DNA of 64,000 nt from Ligilactobacillus apodemi DSM 16634 = JCM 16172 (GTDB taxonomy: Bacteria > Bacillota > Bacilli > Lactobacillales > Lactobacillaceae). The notes beneath the pieces were generated by a model. That model was not told the DNA's origin and did not search any database. It was given only the letters and a program-made list of their open reading frames with translations. Positions 55,469-64,000 of the stretch are shown piece after piece. Within the stretch, counting starts at the first letter, position 1, and every line of letters begins with the position of its first letter. A program made the translations under genes and the position numbers. The stretch is from NCBI RefSeq assembly GCF_001434405.1, contig NZ_AZFT01000053.1, positions 458,499 to 522,498 of the forward strand, given 5' to 3'.

Positions 55469-56179
55469 ATGTCAGAATTAAATGCGCAAGAAATTATTGA
55501 TTTTATTGCAAATGCTGAAAAAAAGACCCCAGTTAAAGTTTATTTGACTGGTCAACTGGATGACCTTACTTATCCTAGCGAAGTTAAGGTCTTTGGTGAT
55601 CAAAAAAATGCGGTCATTTTTGGTGATTGGCAAGTAGTTGGTCCATTTTTAGCTGAAAATAAAACTAAGATCAAAGATTACGAGCTAGAAAATCATATGC
55701 GCAATTCAGCTGTTCCGCTACTAGACCAAAAAAATATCAATGCGCGGATCGAACCAGGTGCATTGATCAGAGACCAAGTTTTGATCGGCGATAATGCCGT
55801 GATCATGATGGGTGCGATCATCAATATTGGAGCTGAGATCGGAGCAGGCTCAATGATCGATATGGGGGCAGTTCTAGGTGGTAGAGCCATTGTAGGTAAA
55901 AATTGTCATATTGGTGCTGGGACAGTTTTAGCTGGGGTCGTTGAACCAGCTTCTGCTACGCCAGTGATTATTGAAGATGATGTCTTGATTGGAGCAAATG
56001 CAGTAGTTTTAGAAGGTGTTAGAGTCGGTAAAGGTGCTGTGGTTGCTGCTGGTGCGATCGTTACCAAAGACGTAGAACCATATAGTGTTGTGGCTGGTGT
56101 ACCGGCTAAATTTATCAAATATACCGATGAAAAAACGCAGCAAAAAACTGGTTTAGAAGAAGATTTAAGAAAGTTGTGA
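55469..56179 (+). CDS. dapH: 2,3,4,5-tetrahydropyridine-2,6-dicarboxylate N-acetyltransferase
   Basis: Acetylates tetrahydrodipicolinate, entering the acetylase branch of the DAP pathway. The 236-residue protein has an N-terminal alpha domain (1-85) and a left-handed beta-helix of hexapeptide repeats (about 90-215; [29 protein letters not shown]). The deacetylase follows, confirming the acetyl rather than succinyl variant. Confidence 0.96.
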   Translation: MSELNAQEIIDFIANAEKKTPVKVYLTGQLDDLTYPSEVKVFGDQKNAVIFGDWQVVGPFLAENKTKIKDYELENHMRNSAVPLLDQKNINARIEPGALIRDQVLIGDNAVIMMGAIINIGAEIGAGSMIDMGAVLGGRAIVGKNCHIGAGTVLAGVVEPASATPVIIEDDVLIGANAVVLEGVRVGKGAVVAAGAIVTKDVEPYSVVAGVPAKFIKYTDEKTQQKTGLEEDLRKL

Positions 56180-56184
56180 TCTAA

Positions 56185-57336
56185 ATGTTAGCCAAAAACG
56201 ATTTAAGCGAGATCTATCAAGCATTACACCAGATCCCTGAATTAGCTTTACAGGAATTTAAAACAAAAGACTACCTATTAAGTATAATCAAAAATTTTAA
56301 TCAAAAATTTTTAGAATATAGAGAGATCAAAGAATTACCGACGGCACTTTTAGTTCGCGTTAAGGGGTTTGCACCTAAGCGAACGATCGGTTATCGCTGT
56401 GACATCGACGCTTTACCAGTTAAGGAGCAAACAGGCTTGAGCTTTGCTTCTAAAAATAACGGCGTGATGCACGCGTGTGGGCATGATCTGCATATGACTG
56501 TAGCTTTAGGAGTCTTAGCTTATTTTGCCACGGAACAACCAAAAGATAACTTACTCTTTTTCTTCCAACCAGCTGAAGAAAGTGAAAATGGCGGTAAGTT
56601 AGCTTATGAGCTCGGGGTGTTTAGTGGAAAATGGCGTCCTGATGAGTTTTATGGCTTACATGATAATCCTGATTTACCGACCGGTGCGATCGGGTGTAAT
56701 TTAGGAACCTTGTTTGCGGGAACGACAGAAGTAGATATTTATTTACACGGCAAAAGTGGGCATGCCGCTTTTCCGCAAAATGCCAATGACATGATCGTTT
56801 GTGCCAGTGCGTTGATCATGCAAGCGCAAACGATCGTCTCACGTAACGTTGATCCAACTAAAGGTGGAGTATTGACGTTTGGTGAATTAAAGGCTGGTTC
56901 GATCAGAAATGTGATTGCTGGTGAAGCACTGATCAAGGGCACGATCAGAGGTTTGACCCAAGAAATGATCGAACTGATCCAACAAAGGTTAAAAACGATT
57001 TGTGCTGGAGTGGCGCAAACCTATGATGCAACGATCGATCTAAAATTAAATCAAGGTGGCTATTTACCAGTTGAAAATAATGATAAATTGACTAAGTTTT
57101 TCATTGAATACATGAAAAATGCACCTGATGTTGAATTTATCGAAACTACACCAGCAATGACCGGTGAAGACTTTGGCTACTTGCTAGCTAAATTTCCGGG
57201 GACGATGTTTTGGCTAGGAGTAAATGATACGCATTCCTTACATAGCGAATGTTTTACTCCTGATCAAGGAGCTATTTTAAAGGGGATCAATGCAATTACC
57301 GGCTTTTTAGTCGTACGAATGAAGAAAGAAGTGTAG
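56185..57336 (+). CDS. N-acetyldiaminopimelate deacetylase
   Basis: An M20-family zinc peptidase-like enzyme (383 residues) that removes acetate to give LL-DAP. Metal-binding motifs are MHACGHDLH and [11 protein letters not shown]; the central lid domain is about 175-290. Its place between dapH and dapA identifies the substrate. The aminotransferase acting just before it in the pathway is not in the cluster. It starts six bases after dapH. Confidence 0.93.
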   Translation: MLAKNDLSEIYQALHQIPELALQEFKTKDYLLSIIKNFNQKFLEYREIKELPTALLVRVKGFAPKRTIGYRCDIDALPVKEQTGLSFASKNNGVMHACGHDLHMTVALGVLAYFATEQPKDNLLFFFQPAEESENGGKLAYELGVFSGKWRPDEFYGLHDNPDLPTGAIGCNLGTLFAGTTEVDIYLHGKSGHAAFPQNANDMIVCASALIMQAQTIVSRNVDPTKGGVLTFGELKAGSIRNVIAGEALIKGTIRGLTQEMIELIQQRLKTICAGVAQTYDATIDLKLNQGGYLPVENNDKLTKFFIEYMKNAPDVEFIETTPAMTGEDFGYLLAKFPGTMFWLGVNDTHSLHSECFTPDQGAILKGINAITGFLVVRMKKEV

Positions 57337-57340
57337 GAGC

Positions 57341-58243
57341 ATGAAATTAACTGAAGCACAATTAATAACGGCGATCGTAACACCATTTGATCGTAATGAT
57401 CAGATCGATTTTGAAGTGTTAAAAAATTTGACCGCTCACCTATTAGAAACAGGATCTCAGTGCTTTGTGATCGGTGGTACAACGGGAGAGACTCCAACTT
57501 TGAGTCGAACTGAGCAACTCGAATTATATCAAAATTTTGCTAAGATCATTGATCACCGTGTGCCTGTGATCGCAGGATGTGGTAGTAATAATACTAAAGA
57601 AACTTTACGCTTGATCAATGAAGTTGCAAAAATCGATGGGGTAGACTACGCTTTAACTGTAGTTCCTTACTACAATAAGCCCGACCAAGATGGTATGAAA
57701 GCACATTTTGAGTATTTAGCTAAAAACGCAAATTTACCGTTGATCATCTATAATATTCCTGGCAGAACTGGGGTCAAGATGGAAAAAGAAACGGTCGTTG
57801 AACTAGCAAAACTTGAGAATATTGTTGGGATCAAGCAATGTGCAGACTTGACCGAATTAGCTTATATCATTGAAAATACGCATGATTTTGCAGTGTACAC
57901 GGGAGAAGATACCCAAGCGCTAGCAGCTAAGACTTTAGGCGCTAATGGCGTGATCTCGGTTGCTTCTCATCTTTATGGTAAGGAGATCTCGGCCATGTAT
58001 CATGCGCTAGCAACAGGTGAGCTAGCTAAAGCTGGTCAGTTACAACGTGAGTTAACACCAAAAATGCAAGCTTTGTTTATGTATCCTTCACCAAGTCCGG
58101 TTAAAGCAGTTTTAAATGCGCAAGGATTTGCTGTTGGCCAAACGCGTTTACCGATCGTTTCATTAGATGAAGTTAAAAAACAAAAATTAGCACAAGCATT
58201 AGGTTTAGCTAAAGATGCTTTACATACTAACGAGTGTCGCTAG
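57341..58243 (+). CDS. dapA: 4-hydroxy-tetrahydrodipicolinate synthase
   Basis: Condenses pyruvate with aspartate semialdehyde. The 300-residue TIM barrel has the Schiff-base Lys165 (VGIKQCAD), Tyr137 ([10 protein letters not shown]), and the GTTGE (46-50) active-site loop. ATG 57341 is four bases after the deacetylase stop with TAGGAG upstream. Confidence 0.97.
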   Translation: MKLTEAQLITAIVTPFDRNDQIDFEVLKNLTAHLLETGSQCFVIGGTTGETPTLSRTEQLELYQNFAKIIDHRVPVIAGCGSNNTKETLRLINEVAKIDGVDYALTVVPYYNKPDQDGMKAHFEYLAKNANLPLIIYNIPGRTGVKMEKETVVELAKLENIVGIKQCADLTELAYIIENTHDFAVYTGEDTQALAAKTLGANGVISVASHLYGKEISAMYHALATGELAKAGQLQRELTPKMQALFMYPSPSPVKAVLNAQGFAVGQTRLPIVSLDEVKKQKLAQALGLAKDALHTNECR

Positions 58244-58261
58244 AATTGGGGGATTTTACGT

Positions 58262-59041
58262 ATGATTAAGATACTAGTTGCAGGCTATTCGGGTTCGATG
58301 GGAAATCAAGTGTTACAGTTGATCGACCGTACACCTGAATTTAAATTAGTCGGTGTTTTCGCACTGAACGCAACTGAAAAAGACCGGAAACGGCTAGATT
58401 TAGCCGAAGATGTTAAGATCTTTGATTCCTTGGCACAGATCTCAACTGACGCCGATGTTTGGATCGATTTTACGGCTCCAAGTGCAGTCTTTGAAAATGT
58501 CAAGTTTGCATTGGAACATGGGATCCATCCGGTGGTTGGCACCACTGGGTTGACCGATGCACAAGTCGAAGTCTTACAGGCTTTAGCAACTACTAAAAAT
58601 GTGGGTGGTTTGATTGCATCTAATTTTGGGATGTCAGCTGTGTTGCTTATGAAATTTGCTAAAGAGGCAGCTAAGTATTTTCCTGATGTTGAAATCATTG
58701 AAATGCATCATGATAATAAAAAAGATGCTCCTTCAGGGACAGCTTTGAATACTGCTAAGCAAATCGCTAAAAATCGCATCCCGCACGTCCAAGGTGCATC
58801 TGATGAACAAGAGACCTTGGCCCATGTTCGTGGTGGTGATTATGAGGGTATCAAGATCCATTCAGTGCGTTTACCAGGGTATGTAGCACATGAACAAGTT
58901 TTATTTGGTGGCCCAGGAGAGGCACTAACGATTCGCCAAGATTCATTTGATCGGGCGTCATTTATGAATGGAGTACAACTAGCCGTGAAAAAAGCGCCTA
59001 CGTTGACACAGTTGTTTGTTGGTTTAGAAAATATTTTATAA
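58262..59041 (+). CDS. dapB: 4-hydroxy-tetrahydrodipicolinate reductase
   Basis: NAD(P)H-dependent reductase. The 259-residue protein has GYSGSMGNQ (8-16) for the dinucleotide and the active-site [15 protein letters not shown] with the catalytic His and Lys. It follows dapA by 18 bases. Confidence 0.97.
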   Translation: MIKILVAGYSGSMGNQVLQLIDRTPEFKLVGVFALNATEKDRKRLDLAEDVKIFDSLAQISTDADVWIDFTAPSAVFENVKFALEHGIHPVVGTTGLTDAQVEVLQALATTKNVGGLIASNFGMSAVLLMKFAKEAAKYFPDVEIIEMHHDNKKDAPSGTALNTAKQIAKNRIPHVQGASDEQETLAHVRGGDYEGIKIHSVRLPGYVAHEQVLFGGPGEALTIRQDSFDRASFMNGVQLAVKKAPTLTQLFVGLENIL

Positions 59042-59063
59042 GTAAAAAAGAGGTAAGGTAAAC

Positions 59064-60140
59064 ATGAAGGAATATACAGTCGCAATTTTAGGTGCTACCG
59101 GTGCAGTCGGAACTCGTTTGATCGAACAACTTGAACAATCAACGATCCCAGTTAAAAAGGTGAAATTCTTAGCTTCTAAGCGTTCAGCTGGCAAAGAGCT
59201 CACTTTTAAGGGGAAACCGGTGATCGTTGAAGAAGCAACGCCCGAAGCATTTACTGGAGTTGATCTAGTTTTAGCTTCTGCTGGGGGTGGCGTTTCTAAA
59301 AAGCTTTTACCAGAGGCGGTTAAGCGTGGAGCCGTTTGTGTCGATAATACAAGTGCTTTTCGAATGGAACCGGAAGTACCTTTAGTTGTTCCTGAAGTAA
59401 ATGAAAAGGCACTCTTTTCACATCGTGGTATCGTTTCAAATCCTAACTGTTCAACGATCCAAATGATGGTAGCTTTAGAACCAATTAGACAAAAGTATGG
59501 CTTAGACCAAATTATCGTTTCGACTTATCAAGCAGCTTCTGGTGCGGGCCAATCAGCCTTAGAACAAATGTTAGCCGAAGCACAAGTCTATTTAAACAAT
59601 GAACCAATGGAAGGTAAAGTGTTCCCTGTTAAAGGTGATAAAAAACACTATCCTTTGGCATTTAACTTATTGCCACAAATTGATGTCTTTGAAGAAGATG
59701 GCTACTCACATGAAGAATGGAAAATGATCCATGAAACTAAAAAAATCATGTTGGATGACATGGATGCACCCGAGCTTAAAGTTACGGCAACTTGCGTTCG
59801 AGTTCCAGTAGTCATCGGGCACGGCGAATCAGTTTACTTCACAACAAAAGATCAAACTGTAACTCCTACAGACATCAAAGAACTCTTAAAAGATGCGCCG
59901 GGGGTAACGTTACAAGATGATCCTAAAAATCAAGTATATCCGCAACCTCTCATGGCAGAAGGAAAGCGTGATACCTTTGTTGGTCGGATCAGAGCTGATA
60001 AAGAAAATCCAGGTAGCTTTAACATGTGGGTCGTTTCTGATAACTTGTTAAAGGGTGCTGCATGGAATACGGTGCAAATTGCAGAACGCTTAGTAGAAAA
60101 TGATTTAGTTCGTGTACCAGAAGATCCATACTTAGGTTAG
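59064..60140 (+). CDS. asd: Aspartate-semialdehyde dehydrogenase
   Basis: Reduces aspartyl phosphate to the semialdehyde. The 358-residue protein has GATGAVG (10-16), active-site Cys129 ([10 protein letters not shown]) and the catalytic His in [12 protein letters not shown]. Last gene of the lysine-riboswitch operon. Since lysC is on the opposite strand and lacks the riboswitch, the two halves of the pathway are controlled separately. Confidence 0.97.
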   Translation: MKEYTVAILGATGAVGTRLIEQLEQSTIPVKKVKFLASKRSAGKELTFKGKPVIVEEATPEAFTGVDLVLASAGGGVSKKLLPEAVKRGAVCVDNTSAFRMEPEVPLVVPEVNEKALFSHRGIVSNPNCSTIQMMVALEPIRQKYGLDQIIVSTYQAASGAGQSALEQMLAEAQVYLNNEPMEGKVFPVKGDKKHYPLAFNLLPQIDVFEEDGYSHEEWKMIHETKKIMLDDMDAPELKVTATCVRVPVVIGHGESVYFTTKDQTVTPTDIKELLKDAPGVTLQDDPKNQVYPQPLMAEGKRDTFVGRIRADKENPGSFNMWVVSDNLLKGAAWNTVQIAERLVENDLVRVPEDPYLG

Positions 60141-60147
60141 CTATGAG

Positions 60148-60174
60148 TAAAAGTCAGCAATTTTTGCTGGCTTT
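60148..60174 (+). terminator. Probable terminator after asd
   Basis: AAAAGTCAGCAA and TTGCTGGCTTTT (one wobble), followed by T/A-rich sequence. Confidence 0.65.
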
Positions 60175-60255
60175 TATTTTATTTCTAAAGTATCAAAGCC
60201 ACTTTAGGTGTGTTATGATAAAAAAGAAGTTTTTAGATAAAGGGATGATGTAGGC

Positions 60256-61515
60256 GTGACTTATGCAGAAAAAACGCTTGATCTATTAGCGACCGGAGAA
60301 TTTGAAAAAGCTAAAAAAGATTTTGAACAAGCTTTATTACACGATGATGATGAAATGATCTATAGCTTAGCCGAAGAACTCTATTCGTTAGGTTTTTCCG
60401 AAATGGCTAAGCAGGCCTATCAAACTTTGATCAAGCGCTATCCAACAGAAGATAATTTAAAAACCGCGTTAGCTGAAATCGAGATCGGTGAAGGAAACGA
60501 CGAACAAGCATTAGCGATCTTATCGCAGATCACGGAAGACTCCAATGCTTATTTGGAAGCATTAATGGTCAGCGCTGATTTATATCAAACACAAGGAGCT
60601 TTTGACGTAAGTGAACAAAAGTTATTAACTGCCTATAAACTAGCACCTGATGAACCAGTGATCGAATTTGCGTTAGCTGAGCTTTATTTCAATATTAAAG
60701 AATATCGTAAAGCAGCTAAATTCTACCTTTCCTTAATCAAACAAGGTATTTTAGAGTTGTCGCGGGTCAATTTAGTGGCTAGACTAGGGGTGTCTTATGC
60801 TGGTTATGGTAAGTTTGAGACGGCTTTAGGCTACTTAGAACAGATTCCAGAAGAACAATTGGATAACGATACACTGTTCCAATTGGCGTTCACGCAAATG
60901 GAATTAGCTGATCTTGAAAATGCCGCTGCTAATTTTGAAAAATTACGTAAAAAAGCGCCTGACTATGCCACATTATATCCATATTTAGCTGATATTTATG
61001 AAAAAGAGGGTCAATTTGCCCAAGCTTTGATCACAGCACAAGAAGGGCTAGCAGTTGATGAATTTAATGAATATCTTTATCAAAAAGCTAGTGCTCTAGC
61101 AGCTAAATTGGGTAAAACAAAAGAGGCAATCGATTACTTAAAGACAGCATTAGAGCTTGATCCTAGCAATCTAACGCTTGTTTTAGAGCTAAGCAACCAG
61201 TTGATCGCTACGCAAGCACACCAAGAAAATATTGATCTTTTAAAAGAATATTTGTCAGCTGATGAGATCGATCCTCAAATCTATTGGAATTTGGGGCGTT
61301 CTTACGCTGCGCTAGATCAGTATGATGAAGCGTTGAAGAATTATCAAGCTGCTGATCCATATTTAAACGATAATACGGACTATTTGCGAGATTCAGCCTT
61401 TTTCTTTAGAAATGCAGGACAACGTGAAGCAGCGATCCAAAACGCAGAAAAATATTTAAAAGAAACTCCGACTGATTACGAAGTGGAAGACTTGTTAGAC
61501 GAGTTACAATATTAA
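60256..61515 (+). CDS. TPR repeat protein (YpiA-like)
   Basis: A 419-residue cytosolic protein made of about ten tetratricopeptide repeats (for example ALAELYFNIKEYRKAAKFYLSLIKQG; WNLGRSYAALDQYDEALKNYQAADPYL). Length, GTG start and position match the YpiA family of Firmicutes, a scaffold of unknown role. Ribosome site AAGGGATG. A terminator follows. Confidence 0.85.
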   Translation: MTYAEKTLDLLATGEFEKAKKDFEQALLHDDDEMIYSLAEELYSLGFSEMAKQAYQTLIKRYPTEDNLKTALAEIEIGEGNDEQALAILSQITEDSNAYLEALMVSADLYQTQGAFDVSEQKLLTAYKLAPDEPVIEFALAELYFNIKEYRKAAKFYLSLIKQGILELSRVNLVARLGVSYAGYGKFETALGYLEQIPEEQLDNDTLFQLAFTQMELADLENAAANFEKLRKKAPDYATLYPYLADIYEKEGQFAQALITAQEGLAVDEFNEYLYQKASALAAKLGKTKEAIDYLKTALELDPSNLTLVLELSNQLIATQAHQENIDLLKEYLSADEIDPQIYWNLGRSYAALDQYDEALKNYQAADPYLNDNTDYLRDSAFFFRNAGQREAAIQNAEKYLKETPTDYEVEDLLDELQY

Positions 61516-61518
61516 ACT

Positions 61519-61548
61519 AAAAAGGCGGCTATTAGGCCGTCTTTTTTA
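61519..61548. terminator. Terminator after the TPR gene
   Basis: AAAAGGCGGC and GGCCGTCTTTT arms around ATTA-type loop; T run on the plus strand, and the convergent gene stops at its right edge. Confidence 0.7.
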
Positions 61549-62379
61549 CTAGAGTAATTCATATTTCAGCATTTCTTGGCGGTAATAATTAAGCGAAGTG
61601 CCATCGATCCGCAAAGCTTCACAAAGATCTTGATCACTTAATCCTTGGTTGTTTAACAAGAAATTAAAGACCGCTGCTTGATAAAGTTTGCGTGGGGTGA
61701 GCGGTAAGAAGCAATTTGGTTGATCAGCTTTTAAGTATTTATGCAATCCAGGCAAACTAAGCGTGGGTTCAGCTAAGTTTAAGCGTTGTTTTAAAAAGAG
61801 ATCATTACTATGTTGCCTTTGTTGTAAAGGAGTAATATAGGTTTGAAAATCAGCTAAAAATTGTTCCTCTTCAATAGTAAATTTTTCAGTAGCCAAAACT
61901 GGATAAAAACTAGGCTGCAAAAATTCACTGACCGAGTAGTAGTGGGCTAGTAGTAGTAACGATAAGCGAGTGTAGTAAGACAAATTTTCGTTGCTCAAAA
62001 GTGATGGTAAGTCGTTTTGCCAGTCTAAGGGGACTAATTCATTTTTTGTTCGTTTAAGTCCTTTAAGGGCTAAAGTAGGCATACTAGTTGAAAGCTTTTC
62101 GCTAAATAAAAAGGAAAAATAAACATTTAGATGTGTTAAGACCTTGTTATAGGTAGTGTTTTTGATCTCACGTTTTACTTGAAGCATATTTAAATAGTCT
62201 CTAATATCAGTCTCTTCTAATTGAGAAAGATCAGGATTACTTTGATAAATACTGTTAAAGTGACGCAAGTAATTAAATAAATCAGCAACATCACGACAAA
62301 TATCAGCAATTGTCTGAGTTTCGATCATGCGGTCATTTTGTAGATAGCGTTTAAAACGGTCAGCGTAAGGAAAATCCAT
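61549..62379 (-). CDS. Degenerate tyrosine-recombinase-like protein
   Basis: A 276-residue protein with a SAM-like core-binding domain (about 1-105; FKRYLQNDRMIETQTIADICRDVADLFNYLRHF) like Xer recombinases. The second half keeps helices of the catalytic domain but lacks the Arg-Lys-His-x-x-Arg-His-Tyr set (no HTLRH, no LGH). It is therefore probably not a recombinase, like the XerD-like proteins of streptococci. ATG 62379 follows GGAGGTG; the longer frame from 62397 contains that site. Confidence 0.7.
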   Translation of the reverse strand: MDFPYADRFKRYLQNDRMIETQTIADICRDVADLFNYLRHFNSIYQSNPDLSQLEETDIRDYLNMLQVKREIKNTTYNKVLTHLNVYFSFLFSEKLSTSMPTLALKGLKRTKNELVPLDWQNDLPSLLSNENLSYYTRLSLLLLAHYYSVSEFLQPSFYPVLATEKFTIEEEQFLADFQTYITPLQQRQHSNDLFLKQRLNLAEPTLSLPGLHKYLKADQPNCFLPLTPRKLYQAAVFNFLLNNQGLSDQDLCEALRIDGTSLNYYRQEMLKYELL

Positions 62380-62408
62380 TGGGAAGAACACCTCCAAAAG
62401 AATAATTT

Positions 62409-62476
62409 GTTACTTTAACTTTAACAAAAATCAAACATCTTATCAACATAAATAATAAAAAGTTACTTTAACTTTA
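62409..62476. repeat. Direct repeat upstream of the recombinase-like gene
   Basis: GTTACTTTAACTTTA occurs identically at 62409-62423 and 62462-62476 (53-base period), between the leftward recombinase-like gene and yitT. It may be a regulator binding pair. A hairpin AACTGCGCC/GGCGCAGTT (62491-62514) follows, with a T run only on the minus strand. Confidence 0.6.
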
Positions 62477-62605
62477 TCATAAAAACAAAAAACTGCGCCA
62501 AAAACCGGCGCAGTTAACAAAACATTTTTTCGGGAAGTTCCTTTTTCAGTATACGCATCCTTAAATATGCTATGATACATTTAAACTATTGGTGAGGTGT
62601 TATCT

Positions 62606-63475
62606 ATGCATAATGAAAAAATTAGTATACTTGATCTGCTTATGATCACTTTAGGGTGTGCACTTTATGGGTTAGGGCTTGTTTCGATCAACATTGCAAA
62701 TAACCTGGCAGAAGGTGGCGTTACTGGTATTACTTTGATCTTACGCTACTGGTTACATATCAATCCTGCTTTTTCAACGATTGCGATCAACATTCCGCTG
62801 ATTGCAATCGGATATAGATTTTTAGGTAAAAAGGCATTAGTTTACACGATTTATGGAACTTTAGCTTTATCATTTTGGATCTGGTTTTGGCAAAAAGTAT
62901 ATATTCCGATCAATATTCACCATGATTTATTCATTGCCGGTATCTTAGCTGGTATTTTTGGTGGGGTAGGCTCAGGGATAGTTTATAAATTTGGTGGAAC
63001 CACTGGTGGGACCGATGTTGTTGCCCGAATCTTAGAAAAACAACAAGGGATCCAAATGGGAAAAACTCTTCTAGCTTTGGATGCAATCGTATTGACTTTA
63101 TCACTTAGTTATCTTGATTTACGGCAAATGATGTATACGTTGTTAGCTTCATTTGTTTTCTCTCAATTGGTCAATTTTATTCAAGACGGAGCCTATGCTG
63201 CTAGAGGTGTGATCGTCATCTCAAATTCTCCTGAAAAAATTGCTGATGCAATCATGGACGAACTTGAACGTGGCGTAAGTTATTTAAAAGGTGAAGGAGC
63301 CTTTTTAGAAACAGATTTTAAGGCTGTTTATTGTGTTATTAGTCCCCGTGAACTGACCGCCTTGAAACGAATCGTTGAACGCTATGACCCCAAGGCATTT
63401 ATTTCAGTTTTAGATGTAACTGAAGCTGTTGGTGAAGGTTTTACCTACGATCGCCCCAAGAAAAAATTCTTATAA
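62606..63475 (+). CDS. YitT family membrane protein (DUF161/DUF2179)
   Basis: A 289-residue protein with five to six membrane helices (about 10-200; GGVTGITLILRY, GGTTGGTDVVARIL) and a C-terminal cytosolic DUF2179 domain (about 210-289; RGVSYLKGEGAF, VISPRELTALKRIVERYDPKAFISVLDV). Transport substrate unknown. ATG 62606 follows GGTGAGGTG; GTG 62597 is inside that site. Confidence 0.9.
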   Translation: MHNEKISILDLLMITLGCALYGLGLVSINIANNLAEGGVTGITLILRYWLHINPAFSTIAINIPLIAIGYRFLGKKALVYTIYGTLALSFWIWFWQKVYIPINIHHDLFIAGILAGIFGGVGSGIVYKFGGTTGGTDVVARILEKQQGIQMGKTLLALDAIVLTLSLSYLDLRQMMYTLLASFVFSQLVNFIQDGAYAARGVIVISNSPEKIADAIMDELERGVSYLKGEGAFLETDFKAVYCVISPRELTALKRIVERYDPKAFISVLDVTEAVGEGFTYDRPKKKFL

Positions 63476-63552
63476 TTCCGTTGGTTGTCTCAACTTAGAG
63501 AATCAGCGTATAATATTACTAAATTATTTATTAAGTTAGGTTGAAGATAATT

Positions 63553-64000
63553 ATGCAAGTAAAAAACTTACCTCAAGAATTTATTGAGGCTCTACCTGTT
63601 TTAGAACAGATCAGACAAGCTGGTTTTGAAGCTTATTTCGTCGGTGGGAGTGTGCGCGATACTCTTTTAGGCTTACCGATCCATGATGTTGATATTGCCA
63701 CAAGTGCTTACCCAGCTGAGATCAAAGATATTTTTGAACGTACTGTTGATACAGGAATCGAGCATGGTACCGTGATGGTTTTAGACCATGGAAATGGCTA
63801 TGAGATCACAACTTTTAGAACTGAAAGTGGCTACCAAGATTTTCGGCGACCTGACAAAGTTGAATTTGTTCGCTCACTAAAAGAAGATCTGAAACGACGT
63901 GATTTAACGATCAATGCGCTCGCTTTAGCGCCTGATGGTACAGTCATTGATCTTTTTTCTGGAATCACCGACCTTGAAAACAAAGTCTTACGTGCTGTCG
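63553..64000 (+). CDS. cca: CCA-adding tRNA nucleotidyltransferase, N-terminal part (runs out of window)
   Basis: Adds or repairs the 3' CCA of tRNAs. The visible 149 residues include the nucleotidyltransferase motif [12 protein letters not shown] with the metal-binding DVDIAT and the [10 protein letters not shown] motif, characteristic of class II CCA enzymes. The gene continues beyond the window. Confidence 0.93.
   Translation, partial: MQVKNLPQEFIEALPVLEQIRQAGFEAYFVGGSVRDTLLGLPIHDVDIATSAYPAEIKDIFERTVDTGIEHGTVMVLDHGNGYEITTFRTESGYQDFRRPDKVEFVRSLKEDLKRRDLTINALALAPDGTVIDLFSGITDLENKVLRAV

Overview
This is chromosomal DNA of a low-GC Gram-positive bacterium of the family Lactobacillaceae. Evidence: gene orders recN–lexA, ribT–scpA–scpB–rluB, ypbB–recQ–(LysM)–cmk–rpsA–der–hup; a D-lactate dehydrogenase; an ECF-type riboflavin S component under an FMN riboswitch; strong AGGAGG-type ribosome sites. 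A complete-looking diaminopimelate/lysine cluster fits a Ligilactobacillus or Liquorilactobacillus relative, but I cannot name a species. No tRNA, rRNA, CRISPR array or intact insertion sequence was seen.

Layout. 0-23 kb is core: DNA repair/SOS, phospholipid acyltransfer, tRNA modification, D-lactate dehydrogenase, rpsB-tsf, CvfB, Fur, XerD, ScpAB, RluB, RibU, MntH, YpbB-RecQ, Cmk, S1 protein, Der and HU. 23-36.7 kb is accessory: an SDR/MerR pair, a T7SS-type lipase effector cassette with a decaying immunity-gene array, a damaged small-protein/MFS pair, a Bce-type ABC transporter and an MqsR-like/Panacea toxin-antitoxin pair. 36.8-43.7 kb holds a galactitol-type PTS operon with a divergent DeoR regulator and a GH3 enzyme. 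43.7-51.3 kb is a tract of decaying genes (regulator, ABC transporter, TetR, hydrolase). 51.3-60 kb is the DAP/lysine cluster: lysC-dapF leftward and lysA-dapH-deacetylase-dapA-dapB-asd rightward behind a lysine riboswitch. 60-64 kb returns to core genes (YpiA-like TPR, degenerate recombinase, YitT, cca).

Two observations stand out. First, eight genes in the first 19 kb (plsC, ldhD, fur, ribT, rluB, ypbB, the LysM gene, cmk) have a good Shine-Dalgarno sequence 38-78 nt from the start codon, with an inverted repeat in between that would fold to bring the two together; the stem sequences differ while pairing is kept. Second, 24.8-30.2 kb matches the plan of the S. aureus TslA reverse-architecture type VII lipase toxin: tandem immunity-like membrane proteins, an N-terminal lipase with a C-terminal helical domain, then two small helical partner proteins. 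A wrecked second copy of the lipase lies at the other end of the array. No T7SS machine gene is in the window.
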